Of a stretch of 64,000 nucleotides of DNA, positions 34,245 through 43,362 are shown piece after piece (positions within the stretch are counted from its first letter, which is position 1; every line of letters begins with the position of its first letter). The DNA comes from CBDCIS01 sp965217565. GTDB lineage: Bacteria; Chloroflexota; Dehalococcoidia; Lucifugimonadales; CATOSD01. The stretch lies in contig CBDCIS010000002.1 of assembly GCA_965217565.1 (NCBI GenBank), positions 434,001 through 498,000 on the forward strand. The letters are read 5' to 3'. A program made the position numbers and the translations under genes. The notes under the pieces were generated by a model that was not told the DNA's origin, did no database searches, and saw only the letters and a list, made by a program, of their open reading frames with translations.

Positions 34245-35381
34245 TCACTCGCCGTCGATATTGTAGAGCCTGGCGCAGTTGTCCCACAATATCTTTCGCT
34301 TGGACCGCTCGCTGACGCCAGGCTGGTTAATGAACGTGTCCATTGCTTCCGGATAGAGCGAGTCCAGGTGCGGATAGTCCGTTGATATTACTATGTTATC
34401 GTCGCCAATGCTATCTATCACCTGCGACACCAGCGTTTCGCCGGGATCGACCGCGACGCAGCACTGGCGCATGAAGTACTCGCTGGGCATCAGTTCGAGC
34501 GGCGTCTCCTCGCCCTCGCGGAAGAGCTCCCATTGCTCATCCAGGCGCCAGAGCAACCAGGGGAGCCACGCGCAATTGCCTTCCAGAAAACCCATTCGCA
34601 GGCGAGGGAAGCGCTCCAGCACGCCGCCGAGCGTTACCGCGCCAATGGCTTGCATGATGTTCAGCGGAGCGGTGAGGGCGTGCGACAGCACGGTGGGGTT
34701 CGGATGCTCGCGCAGCCAGTTGCCCGGGCTCTCCGCGGCGTAGCCCCCGGACTGGCTGTGGAACGTGGCGGGCACGTCCAGCGCCTGGATCTCCGCCCAG
34801 AGCGCATCCATCTCCGGGTCGTGCAGATAGCGTCCGCGAACGGGGTGCGGCAGCAGCGTGACCGACATCATGCCAAGCTCGGTTACGGCTCGCCGGGCTT
34901 CCCGCGCCGCCAGCTTGGGGTCGTGGATGGTCAGGATGGCGGAACCCTTCAGCCGGTGCGGGTCGAGCTTCATGAAGTCGGCCAGCCAGTCGTTGAAGGC
35001 GCGACAGACAGCCATGGCGTACTCGGCGTCGAGGTCGTCCCTATCGACGTACATCTGGCTCTTGCTGCGGAACAGCACCGCCACATCGACGCCCTCCTTG
35101 TCCATCGCCCCCAGCAGCAGCTCACCCGTGTAGCCCTGGAACTGCTCCTCGACGTAGCGGTCCTGCACCCTCGCGCTGAGGATGCTCTGCGCTCGCAGCA
35201 TCATTGCGCGGCTCGCCTCGAAGTCGGGGCCTCCGGCGTCGGGCGGCTCTGTCACCAGGTCGAACGAGCGGCCGCCCGAGCCGTGAACGCGCAGTTGCGC
35301 ATCCAGATAGCGGTCGAACATGTCGGGAGGCTCCATAACGTGAATGTCGCTATCCAGAATGCGGTAGCCGTTCTTCGCCAT
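34245..35381 (-). CDS. Amidohydrolase family protein (ACMSD-like metal-dependent hydrolase)
   Basis: A 378-residue TIM-barrel amidohydrolase of the amidohydrolase-2 type. The first metal site is DSDIHVMEP (residues 10-18), with FHSQSGG (His near 215), and the final Asp in IVISTDYPHLDS near 335. Members include decarboxylases such as ACMS decarboxylase and gamma-resorcylate decarboxylase, as well as hydrolases. Length and the MEPPDMFDRYL start are those of a large set in Chloroflexota and Actinobacteria of unknown substrate. It is the upstream gene of the catabolic cluster. Confidence 0.88.
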   Translation of the reverse strand: MAKNGYRILDSDIHVMEPPDMFDRYLDAQLRVHGSGGRSFDLVTEPPDAGGPDFEASRAMMLRAQSILSARVQDRYVEEQFQGYTGELLLGAMDKEGVDVAVLFRSKSQMYVDRDDLDAEYAMAVCRAFNDWLADFMKLDPHRLKGSAILTIHDPKLAAREARRAVTELGMMSVTLLPHPVRGRYLHDPEMDALWAEIQALDVPATFHSQSGGYAAESPGNWLREHPNPTVLSHALTAPLNIMQAIGAVTLGGVLERFPRLRMGFLEGNCAWLPWLLWRLDEQWELFREGEETPLELMPSEYFMRQCCVAVDPGETLVSQVIDSIGDDNIVISTDYPHLDSLYPEAMDTFINQPGVSERSKRKILWDNCARLYNIDGE

Positions 35382-35539
35382 CTATACGTCCCTAACGGTA
35401 GTTTGCGCAGCGCCAGCAGTATAGCAGGGCAGGGTGTAGTTTATCCACGAAGGGCACGAACCATGTTGATGGGGAAGGCCAGGGTTTGGCATAGTGTGAA
35501 GATCCGCGTCTTAAGCTGGCGTTCAAATCCGAATAGCGC

Positions 35540-35569
35540 TTGACAAATATTAACGCGATGCGTTAGCAT
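35540..35569 (+). promoter_or_regulatory. Promoter and operator of higBA
   Basis: TTGACA (35540-35545), 18 bases, TAGCAT (35564-35569). The spacer contains a perfect palindrome TAACGC-GAT-GCGTTA (35551-35565) reaching into the -10 box, the sort of site HigA-type repressors bind. The toxin start codon follows 8 bases after the -10, so the transcript is nearly leaderless. Confidence 0.7.
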
Positions 35570-35576
35570 ATCGCAT

Positions 35577-35855
35577 GTGAACCGATTCGCGGACAGGGAG
35601 ACTGAACGACTTTACAACCGCGAACCCGCGCGTCACCTGCCGCCTGACATTCAGCGGAGGGCAAGACAAAAGCTCCGACGAGTCGTTGCCGCGTCTAGCT
35701 TACGCGACCTTAGAGTGCCGCCCTCTCATCGGCTGGCGTCATTAAGCGGCGACCGGATGGGTCAGTACAGCATACGAATCAACGACCAGTGGCGGGTGTG
35801 CTTTATCTGGACTGAGCACGGCGCAATGGAAATTGAAATAGTCGATTACCACTAG
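35577..35855 (+). CDS. higB: HigB-type toxin (RelE superfamily mRNA interferase)
   Basis: A 92-residue basic protein. The order of elements, including RRARQKLRRVVAASSLRDLRVPPSHRLASLSGDRMGQYSIRINDQWRVCFIWTEHG-like blocks (shown here only as SLSGDRMGQYSIRINDQWRV) and the C-terminal EIEIVDYH, is that of HigB (plasmid maintenance killer) toxins that cut mRNA on the ribosome. Start GTG 35577, because the overlapping ATG at 35575 reads straight into a stop. The toxin comes first and the antitoxin 10 bases later, as is normal for higBA. Confidence 0.93.
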   Translation: MNRFADRETERLYNREPARHLPPDIQRRARQKLRRVVAASSLRDLRVPPSHRLASLSGDRMGQYSIRINDQWRVCFIWTEHGAMEIEIVDYH

Positions 35856-35865
35856 GAGGATAACG

Positions 35866-36156
35866 ATGAACCTTTCTGACCCGATACATCCTGGGGAGGA
35901 CCTCGCTGAGTATCTGGACGAACTGGGAATCACCCAGTACCGCTTTGCGAAGATCATCGGCGTGCCGCCTATTCGCATCAGCGAAATCGTCCGCGGCAAG
36001 AGGGCCATCACAGCGAACACCGCCTTGAGAATCGGACGCGCCCTTGGAATGTCCGCCGAGTTCTGGCTGAACTTGCAGCGAATGTACGACCTTGAAGTCG
36101 CCCGCGCCGAGACGGACGTGAGTTGGATTGAGGAGTTGGTTGAAACGCAGGGTTGA
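35866..36156 (+). CDS. higA: HigA-type antitoxin (helix-turn-helix)
   Basis: A 96-residue Xre-type protein. IHPGEDLAEYLDELGITQYRFAKIIGV and RISEIVRGKRAITANTALRI form the helix-turn-helix, and the C-terminal SAEFWLNLQRMYDLEVAR is diagnostic of HigA (VapI). It neutralises HigB and should repress its own operon through the palindrome at 35551-35565. A ribosome-binding site GGAGG lies 7 bases before the ATG. Confidence 0.94.
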   Translation: MNLSDPIHPGEDLAEYLDELGITQYRFAKIIGVPPIRISEIVRGKRAITANTALRIGRALGMSAEFWLNLQRMYDLEVARAETDVSWIEELVETQG

Positions 36157-36969
36157 GGTACCGCGACATCTGGTATTGAAACAAGTGCGGAGCCGCTGGC
36201 CAAGTGTGGGCTTTGAAGATAAAGATGCACTAATCTGAATGGAAAGGCACAGTTTAGCTGCGAAGCTGAGGATGGCAAAATCACATGGTCTTTAAGTGGG
36301 CGGATCCCTATACCGAACCGAAAACGGGAAAGCGGGTGTAACCCGCTGACAAACATGCCCTTTGAAGTGGAATCCTGGGACAAGAATGTACAAGGAATCA
36401 CTGACCTGCACAAAGCCGCAGTCAGCGGTGACAAAGATGCCGTAAGTAAGGTAGTTGAGGCAGGAACCGATGTGGATTCCGTTGATGAAAAGGGCCAGAC
36501 ACCTTTGCATTATGCGGCAGGATGTGGCCATGTAAGTGTCGTAAAGCTTCTAGTTTCCTTATGCGCTAACATTCACGCCAAAGATAAGACAGGGCAAACT
36601 GCGTTACATTTTGGGGCGACTTACAGAAATCTTGAGGTCGTGGAGCACTTGGTATCCTTAGGGGCCGATGTCAACGAAAGAGGTCGGTGGGACAGGACAC
36701 CTCTACACGTTGCGGCTTGGAGCAGCAACGCGGATATTGTTGAACGCTTGGTTTCGTCAGGGGCCAACCTTAGCGCGCAAGATAAGCATGGTATGACCCC
36801 ATTGCATGTGGCCGCAGTGTTCGCAGACGCTGCGGTGGTGAAGTGCTTGCTTACGCTAGGGGCAGACATTCACGCCAGAGCCGAGGATGGCGCGACGCCG
36901 CTCCACCTTGCCGGTACTTCGTACCACCCTGAAACTGGAAAGCCATTTAACAAGCATTCAAAGGCCTTA

Positions 36970-37817
36970 GAGGGTGTGTGAGAAGTTCAAATTAGGTTGG
37001 TGCTAAGCGTCGGAGCATGAGATGAATCATAGCTATATGGGTCCACGCCTCGGTTGTATCGGACAGAGCTTCGTAGTCCTTGCTCATCCGACGGCACCTG
37101 CTGAGCCACGCGAATGTTCGTTCGACCACCCATCTTCGCGGCAGCACTTGAAAACGGTGGCTGTCCCTGGGGCGCTTGACAATCTCGAGTGCCCAGCCTG
37201 TCAGGGCCCAGACCCACTCGATCAGCTTTCCAGCATAGCCAGCATCGGCCCAGACCAACCTCATGCGGGGAAACCTCCCTATCAATTTATCGATGACCAG
37301 CTTCGCCCCATCCCTATCCTGGATATTGGCAGGATGCACCACCACCGCCAGCAGCAACCCCATGGTATCTACAATGATATGTCGCTTTCGACCGTTGACC
37401 TTCTTGCCAGCGTCATAGCCACGAGGCCCCTTTTTCCGTAGTCTTGACCGACTGGCTGTCTATGATAGCAGCGCTAGGTGTCGGGTTCCTCCCCTCGGCC
37501 TGCCGGACCTTGACTCGGAGAGCGTCATTGGCTCGTTCCCATGTACCATCCTCTCTCCACTCCCGAAAATACCACCATACAGTACCCCAAGGCGGGAGGT
37601 CATGCGGCATGGCTCGCCACGTGCAACCGTTGCGCAGAACGTATAGAATGCCGTTGACGACTTCCCGCAGGTCTACAGTACGTGGCCTTCCCCCAGTTTT
37701 GGCTGCCGGGAGTAGCGGAGCGAGCATCTTCCACTGTTCATCAGTCAGGTCACTGGGGTATGCTTTGCGTTTCATGCCTCCATTCTAATACATATCCAAG
37801 ACTTCTCACACACCCTC
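36970..37817 (-). mobile_element. IS5-family insertion sequence, copy 2 (848 bp)
   Basis: Same inverted repeats as copy 1 (GAGGGTGTGTGAGAAG at 36970, complement ending 37817) and almost the same sequence. It is one base shorter because the C run on the plus strand at about 37427 has four instead of five C residues. The flank is TTA on each side, with the right TTA shared with copy 3. Confidence 0.93.
36992..37775 (-). pseudogene. IS5-family transposase, copy 2, with a deletion at the frameshift site
   Basis: The two transposase frames are present (37775-37413 and 37363-36992), but the slippery run on the minus strand is AAAAAGGGG instead of AAAAAGGGGG. The first frame therefore ends TTEKGASWL, and a -1 slip no longer reaches the second frame; a +1 or -2 shift would be needed. 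This copy probably cannot make its own full transposase. Confidence 0.75.
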
Positions 37818-37820
37818 TTA

Positions 37821-38669
37821 GAGGATGTGTGAGAAGTTCAAATTAGGTTGGTGCTAAGCGTCGGAGCATGAGATGAATCATAGCTATGTGGATCCAGGCC
37901 TCCGTTGTATCGGACAGAGCTTCGTAGTCCTTGCTCATCCGACGGCACCTGCTGAGCCACGCGAATGTTCGTTCAACCACCCATCTTCGCGGCAGCACCT
38001 GAAAGTGGTGGCTGTCCCTGGGGCGCTTGACAATCTCGAGCGCCCAGCCTGTCAGGGCCCAGACCCACTCGATCAGCTTTCCAGCATAGCCAGCATCGGC
38101 CCAGACCAACCTCATGCGGGGAAACCGCCCTATCAATTTATCGATGACCAGCTTGGCTCCATCTCTATCCTGGATATTGGCAGGATGCACCACCACCGCC
38201 AGCAGCAACCCCATGGTATCTACAATGATGTGTCGCTTTCGACCGTTGACCTTCTTGCCAGCGTCATAGCCACGGGGCCCCCTTTTTCCGTCGTCTTAAC
38301 AGACTGACTGTCTATGATGGCCGCGCTAGGTGTTGGGTTCCTCCCCTCGGCCTGCCGGACCTTGACTCGGAGAGCGTCATTGGCTCGTTCCCATGTACCA
38401 TCCTCTCTCCATTCCCGAAAATACCACCACACGGTGCCCCAAGGCGGGAGGTCATGCGGCATGGCTCGCCACGTGCAGCCGTTGCGCAGAACGTACACAA
38501 TGCCGTTGACGACCTCCCGTAGGTCTACAGTACGTGGCCTTCCCCCGGTCTTGGCTGATGGGAGTAGGCAAGCCAGAACATCCCACTGTTCGTCGGTCAG
38601 GTCGCTGGGGTATGCTTTGCGTTTCATACCTCCATTCTAATACATGTCCAAGACTTCTCACACACCCTC
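37821..38669 (-). mobile_element. IS5-family insertion sequence, copy 3 (849 bp), in tandem with copy 2
   Basis: Left end GAGGATGTGTGAGAAG (one mismatch to the other copies), right end complement finishing at 38669, flanked by TTA on both sides. It is head-to-tail with copy 2, separated only by TTA. It differs from copies 1 and 2 at scattered positions, several of them silent, so it came from a slightly different lineage of the element. Confidence 0.92.
37843..38627 (-). CDS. IS5-family transposase made by -1 frameshifting (copy 3)
   Basis: First frame 38627-38220, beginning MKRKAYPSDLTDEQWDVLAC; second frame 38214-37843 with the second catalytic Asp (WADAGYAGKL) and Glu (VVERTFAWLS). The junction has the full AAAAAGGGGG run, so the same -1 slip as in copy 1 gives a complete DDE transposase of about 260 residues. 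Likely functional. Confidence 0.82.
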
Positions 38670-39463
38670 TTACACCGCGCGGCTCATGATGGCCATATCG
38701 ATGTTGTCAAGGGCCTCATCTCCTCGGGAGCCAGCGTTTCTGCGAAGGATAAGAATGGCGTCACGCCATTGCACGTTGCGGCTATGAGTGGCAAGCTAGA
38801 GGTTGCGAGGTGTCTCGATGCCTTGGGGGGCGATGTGCACGGAAGGGACAACGAAGGCAAAACCCCTTTGCACTGGGCAGCGCGTTCGGCCCAAACTGAC
38901 ATGCTGAGGTGCCTGGTTGTCATAGGGGCTCACGTTAATGCCACATCCAATGATGGTGGAACACCACTCCACCAAGCAGCAGGTTCAGGTAACAGCGAAG
39001 TGGTTGCTTGCCTGGTTTCGCTGGGGGCGGATGTTGAGGCGAAGGCAGAGTTCGAAGGCTACACAGCGTTACACATTGCGGCTGCTTTGGGAAATGTCGA
39101 AGTCGTGAAGTGTTTGGATTCTATGGGAGCTGATATCAACGCTACAGCCGAGCTTGGAGGCACACCATTGCACTGGGCGGCTGAATACGGCATGGTTGAT
39201 GTTGCGAAGGAGTTGATATGCTTGGGCGCCAACCTCAGTGCCCGTAATGCTGCGGGCCAGACTCCTTACGAGTACGCTATGGAGACTGGCAATGCTGAGG
39301 TAGCCCAACTCATTATGGATCATCTGTAGCTTTGGGGCAGGCGTTCCTGCAACTACATGGTGCTCCCACGCTTTCCCCACTTGAGCCTCGAACAACCATA
39401 GTAATCCTCATAATCCTGTAAATCCCGACTCTGACAGCCCGCCAGCGCTGTCGAGCTGAGCCC

Positions 39464-41140
39464 TCACGCCAGGTTGTAGAGCCGGTTTAGCGGCACTTCG
39501 CTCACCGGATTTGAAGTGACAACCTTTCCATCTACGCTTATCCGCTTGCTTTGGAGGTTGACCTCTATCTTGGGATTGAGCGTGTTTCGTATCATGCGCC
39601 GCTTGGTTACCGTTCGCACGTCCTTCACGGGAAGGAGCTTGCGCCGCGTTCCCAATCGCCGCCGGAGGCGCGACTCCAGTGAGGCCTGAGACACGAAGAA
39701 CGCGCTCGACCTGCTGGCGGAGTTTCCCAGAGCGCCGAAGGCGGGGCCGTATGTTACAGGCTCCGACTGCCTTATCGAGGCGTTGCCTTCCCCGGATGGA
39801 GACCACGCCGCTAGGCCGCCTTTGATAACTATCTCGGGCTTGACGCCAAAAAATGCCGGACTCCAGAGCACGACGTCGGCCATCTTGCCTGGCTCCAGCG
39901 AGCCCACATAGGTCGATATGCCGTGGGTTATGGCGGGATTGATTGTGTACTTCGCGAGGTACTGCAAGATGCGGTCATTGTCGTGCTCCTGGTGAGTGGC
40001 CCCCCTCTCCCCCTTCATCTTGTGAGCCAGTTGCCAGGTTCGAGTGATTACCTCTCCTATTCGGCCCATTCCCTGTGAGTCCGAATTGATGATCGGCACC
40101 GCGCCCATGTCGTGGAGCACGTCCTCGGCGGCCATGGTCTCGCGTCGCAACCTTTCGTCGAGAGCGGCGGCCTCGGACGAAGCCGCTATGTTGACGTTGT
40201 GGACCTGCGCCGTCATGGAGAAGTGCTCTTCGTATGTGCTGAGCGTGTAGGGAATGGTCGGCGTGGTGGACGAGGTGATGATGTTGTTCACTCCGGCCAG
40301 CCGGATCAGGTCGGGGGCATGACCTCCGCCCGCGCCTTCGACGTGATAGGCGTGGACTGCGCGCCCGCCTATCGCGTCGATGGTGTCGGACACCTGCATC
40401 GACTCGTGCAGGCCATCGGTATGGAGCGCCACCGACACGTCGTACTCGTCCGCGACACGCAGGCAGGCGTCTATGACATAGGGATACGCACCCTCGTCCT
40501 CGTGGATTTTGAAACCGGCGGCCCCCGCTTCTATACTCTCCACCATTGGAGACGGGTGACTCGCGCTGCCCCTTGCCTGAAGCGCAAGGTTGACGGGAAT
40601 GTTCTCGAACGATTCGAACCAGCTTCGGATGGTCGAGCGCCCGGTGGTGTTCAGACCCGCGCCGATGAGTGTTGTCAGTCCAGCGCTCAGGGCGACGTCC
40701 ATGAGCTTGGGATTGTTGCCGATGTGCACGTGGCTGTCCACGCCACCGGGCGTGGCGATGAGCGACTCTCCTCGATAGACGACGGTGTTTGGGCCGATAA
40801 CGAGGTCAACGTCGTCCATTATGTCGGGATTGCCTGCCCTTCCAACCCCAACGACAATTCCGTCCTTTATGCCGATGCTCCCCTTGAATATCCCCAGCAC
40901 GGGGTCCATGACAATCGCGTTCAGGATGACGTTATCCAGTTCGCTGTCTCTCGCGGGGCGATGGGAATACATCATCCCCGTCCTGAGATTCTTGCCCCAC
41001 CCACCCTGAATCTCGTCTCCGTAATGGGCGTAGTCTCTCTCTATCAGCGCGAACAGGTCCGTATCGCCGAGCCGCACGCGGTCTCCGGCGGTGAGGCCGT
41101 ACATGGCCCCGTATTTCTGTCTGTCGATTTCGAATGGCAC
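39464..41140 (-). CDS. ureC: Urease subunit alpha, divergent
   Basis: A 558-residue urease alpha subunit. All nickel ligands are present by pattern: His137 and His139 (VDSHVHI), carbamylated Lys211 (AGFKIHEDEG), His240, His266 (YHVEGAGGGH) and Asp354 (NSDSQGMGR), and the catalytic His314. The flap Cys of typical ureases (MVCHH, Cys319 in Klebsiella) is Val313 here (AQVHN), and IHEDWG has become IHEDEG. The C-terminus NRLYNLA also departs from the usual RYFLF. It is the last gene of ureABC; no ureDEFG accessory genes are in the window. Confidence 0.9.
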   Translation of the reverse strand: MPFEIDRQKYGAMYGLTAGDRVRLGDTDLFALIERDYAHYGDEIQGGWGKNLRTGMMYSHRPARDSELDNVILNAIVMDPVLGIFKGSIGIKDGIVVGVGRAGNPDIMDDVDLVIGPNTVVYRGESLIATPGGVDSHVHIGNNPKLMDVALSAGLTTLIGAGLNTTGRSTIRSWFESFENIPVNLALQARGSASHPSPMVESIEAGAAGFKIHEDEGAYPYVIDACLRVADEYDVSVALHTDGLHESMQVSDTIDAIGGRAVHAYHVEGAGGGHAPDLIRLAGVNNIITSSTTPTIPYTLSTYEEHFSMTAQVHNVNIAASSEAAALDERLRRETMAAEDVLHDMGAVPIINSDSQGMGRIGEVITRTWQLAHKMKGERGATHQEHDNDRILQYLAKYTINPAITHGISTYVGSLEPGKMADVVLWSPAFFGVKPEIVIKGGLAAWSPSGEGNASIRQSEPVTYGPAFGALGNSASRSSAFFVSQASLESRLRRRLGTRRKLLPVKDVRTVTKRRMIRNTLNPKIEVNLQSKRISVDGKVVTSNPVSEVPLNRLYNLA

Positions 41141-41142
41141 GA

Positions 41143-41514
41143 CTACTCACCTACGTCCAGAAAGCCCTGAGCACGGGCGCGAGCCAGAGCGTCTCCAACT
41201 TGCGCTTCCGACAGGGCGCCGTTCACGAAGCCCTGGTATCCGTGTACTTTCCGCCTGCCCGCGATGTCTATGAGTCGGACTTCCACGACCTGCCCTGGCT
41301 CCCAGCGGACGCCGCTTCCCGACGGAACGTCAAGACGTTTGCCGTATGCGGCGCGTCGGTCGAAGCGCATGCGCCTATTGACCTCGAAGAAGTGATAGTG
41401 CGAGGTTACGTACACAGGATATTGCGAGGTATTCTCCACTGAAACGATGACCGCATCCCGCCCCTGGTTACAGAGGATGTCACCGCTGCCCGGAATTATC
41501 TCCCCTGGTATCAC
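41143..41514 (-). CDS. ureB: Urease subunit beta
   Basis: A 123-residue beta subunit beginning MIPGEIIPGSGDI with NTSQYPVYVTSHYHFFEVNR and AYGKRLDVPSGSGVRWEPGQ, all typical of UreB. It builds the trimeric scaffold with UreA and UreC. Its stop is 2 bases before the ureC ATG, and it follows ureA by 16 bases, so the three are one operon. Slightly longer C-terminus than usual (about 105 residues). Confidence 0.95.
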   Translation of the reverse strand: MIPGEIIPGSGDILCNQGRDAVIVSVENTSQYPVYVTSHYHFFEVNRRMRFDRRAAYGKRLDVPSGSGVRWEPGQVVEVRLIDIAGRRKVHGYQGFVNGALSEAQVGDALARARAQGFLDVGE

Positions 41515-41530
41515 GTGACCTCCTCTCCGT

Positions 41531-41833
41531 TCACTGAATAGGATTCCTCACGAAGACGAGCTTCGTGCCTTCTGGAAAGCTCACTTCCAACCGGATGGGG
41601 TTTACCAGTTCGGGCACGCCTTCCATCACCTCATCGCGCTTGAGGATTTGTGTGGCGCGCTCCAGCGTTTCCTGATAGCTATTGCCATCCCTAGCATACT
41701 CCATGATCTCATCGCAAATCAGGGCTGTCGCCTCCGGGTGGTTCAGCTTCAGCCCCCTGGCTCTCCTGCGTCGAGCAAGCTCTGCCGCGCTGAAGATAGT
41801 TAGCCTGTCCATCTCTCGCGGTGTAAGTCTCAT
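41531..41833 (-). CDS. ureA: Urease subunit gamma
   Basis: A 100-residue gamma subunit, MRLTPREMDRLTIFSAAELARRR, with LNHPEATALICDEIMEYARDG and VTVEGTF-type end replaced by EVSFPEGTKLVFVRNPI. I use the ATG at 41833, which matches the family start and has GAGGGCGG upstream, rather than the frame opening at 41920. First gene of ureABC; transcribed away from the glycyl-tRNA synthetase gene. Confidence 0.95.
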   Translation of the reverse strand: MRLTPREMDRLTIFSAAELARRRRARGLKLNHPEATALICDEIMEYARDGNSYQETLERATQILKRDEVMEGVPELVNPIRLEVSFPEGTKLVFVRNPIQ

Positions 41834-41965
41834 GCCGCCCTCTTTGCTATCGTCTATGTTCGCGCTCCGATTGGCCGCTCCACCATTGTAACAGCATGTC
41901 AGGACGGAATCGCCTTTCACGCCGGGAGCCGGACTGCCACCTGCATCTGAGGAGGCATCTAATGC

Positions 41966-41971
41966 TATAAT
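41966..41971 (+). promoter_or_regulatory. Extended -10 promoter for glycyl-tRNA synthetase
   Basis: TGCTATAAT gives a perfect TATAAT with the TGn extension, placing the transcription start near 41978, about 45 bases before the GTG. No good -35 box is visible, which is acceptable with an extended -10. No T-box leader was seen. Confidence 0.5.
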
Positions 41972-42021
41972 CTGGATGTCGAGCTTGTTACGAAATCTGA
42001 TTGAGTTGAGGGTCGCCCGCC

Positions 42022-43362
42022 GTGACTGAAATCGCCGCTTCCGTTGACCTGGACAAGATAGCTTCGCTTTGCAAGCGCCGGGGGTTCATCTTCCAGAGCA
42101 GCGAGGTCTATGGCGGCCTCGCCAGCACCTGGGACTACGGCCCGCTGGGAGTCGAGCTCAAGCGCAACGTTAAGGACGCCTGGTGGCGTCACTTCGTGTG
42201 GAGCCGCGACGACATGGTCGGTCTCGACGCCGCCATCCTCATGCACCCCGACGTGTGGCGCGCCAGCGGTCACCTCGAGAGCTTCACCGACCCGCTCGTA
42301 GATTGCCGGGAGTGCCGCCAACGCTGGCGGGAAGACCAGCTCGAAGAGCGGAAGTGTCCCGACTGCGGCGGCGAGCTTACCGACGCCCGCAACTTCAACC
42401 TCATGTTCCGCACGTTCATAGGCCCTGTCGAAGAGGAGGCGTCCGTCGTCTATCTGCGGCCCGAGACAGCCCAGGGCATCTTCGTCAACTTCAACAACGT
42501 GCTCACCGCCACGCGCCGCAAGCTGCCCTTCGGCATCGCCCAGATAGGCAAGGCGTTCCGAAACGAGATAACCACCGGCAACTTCATCTTCCGCACACGC
42601 GAGTTCGAGATAATGGAGATCGAGTATTTCGTGAAACCGGGCGATGACGAGGACTCCCACCGCCGCTGGGTGAGCGACTGCCTGAGCTGGTACACCGACC
42701 TCGGCATCAGCGAGGAGCGGCTGCGTGTGCGCGAGCACGAGGGCAAGGAACTGGCCCACTACTCCAAGGCGACGCACGACATCGAGTACCGCTTTCCCTG
42801 GGGCTGGGGCGAGATACAGGGCATCGCCAACCGCACGGACTACGACCTGAAGGCGCACACGGCGGCGAGCGGCGAGTCCCTGGCCTACTTCGACGACCAG
42901 GCGGGCGAGCGCGTCGTGCCCTACGTGGTGGAACCCTCCGCGGGCGTTGACCGCGCGCTGATGACCTTCCTAGTCGATGCCTACACCGAGGAGGAGGCGC
43001 CCACCGCGTCGGGCGGCGTCGAAAGGCGGGTTCTGCTCAAGCTGCACCCGTCGCTCGCGCCGGTGAAGGTGGCCGTGCTGCCCCTCAGCCGCAACGAGAG
43101 GCTGGCGCCGCTGTCGCGCGAGGTCTATGACAACGTGCGCCGCTCCGCCGCCGTCAACGGCCTCGTGCAGTTCGACGACGCACAGAGCATCGGACGCCGC
43201 TACCGCCGCCAGGACGAGATTGGAACGCCCATCTGCGTAACGGTCGATTTCGACTCCATCGACGACAACGCCGTAACCATACGCGAGCGCGACTCCATGG
43301 CACAAACGCGCGTTCCCATCGCCGAGCTCACGCGGGAGTTGGCTACCAGACTGTCGGGCTGA
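42022..43362 (+). CDS. glyS: Glycyl-tRNA synthetase, homodimeric class II type
   Basis: A 446-residue single-chain GlyRS of the archaeal/eukaryal-like (alpha2) type. CKRRGFIFQSSEVYGGLASTWD-like opening (YGGLASTWDYGPLG), motif 2 FRNEITTGNFIFRTREFE, RPETAQGIFVNF and the zinc-like CRECRQRWREDQLEERKCPDC insert are characteristic; the anticodon-binding domain fills the last 130 residues (PVKVAVLPLSRNERL). Start GTG 42022, since no ATG fits. Charges tRNA-Gly. Confidence 0.96.
   Translation: MTEIAASVDLDKIASLCKRRGFIFQSSEVYGGLASTWDYGPLGVELKRNVKDAWWRHFVWSRDDMVGLDAAILMHPDVWRASGHLESFTDPLVDCRECRQRWREDQLEERKCPDCGGELTDARNFNLMFRTFIGPVEEEASVVYLRPETAQGIFVNFNNVLTATRRKLPFGIAQIGKAFRNEITTGNFIFRTREFEIMEIEYFVKPGDDEDSHRRWVSDCLSWYTDLGISEERLRVREHEGKELAHYSKATHDIEYRFPWGWGEIQGIANRTDYDLKAHTAASGESLAYFDDQAGERVVPYVVEPSAGVDRALMTFLVDAYTEEEAPTASGGVERRVLLKLHPSLAPVKVAVLPLSRNERLAPLSREVYDNVRRSAAVNGLVQFDDAQSIGRRYRRQDEIGTPICVTVDFDSIDDNAVTIRERDSMAQTRVPIAELTRELATRLSG

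Larger units (their letters stand above)
36355..39329 (+). pseudogene. Ankyrin-repeat protein gene, interrupted by two tandem IS copies
   Basis: The 5' part (36355-36969) encodes about six ankyrin repeats such as GQTPLHYAAGCGHVSVVKLL, and the 3' part (38673-39329) about six more, ending AEVAQLIMDHL. Between them lie two IS copies, each bordered by TTA. Removing both copies and the extra TTA triplets joins AAG-GCC-TTA to CAC-CGC-GCG in frame, giving ...SKALHRAAHDGHIDVV..., a proper repeat. The original product would be about 423 residues of almost pure ankyrin repeats with no signal peptide. Ankyrin proteins are often used for host-facing interactions, but nothing here shows export. Confidence 0.9.

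Noticed and set aside
41965..42858. Minus-strand 297-residue open frame
   Set aside because: Antisense to glycyl-tRNA synthetase, whose identity is certain.
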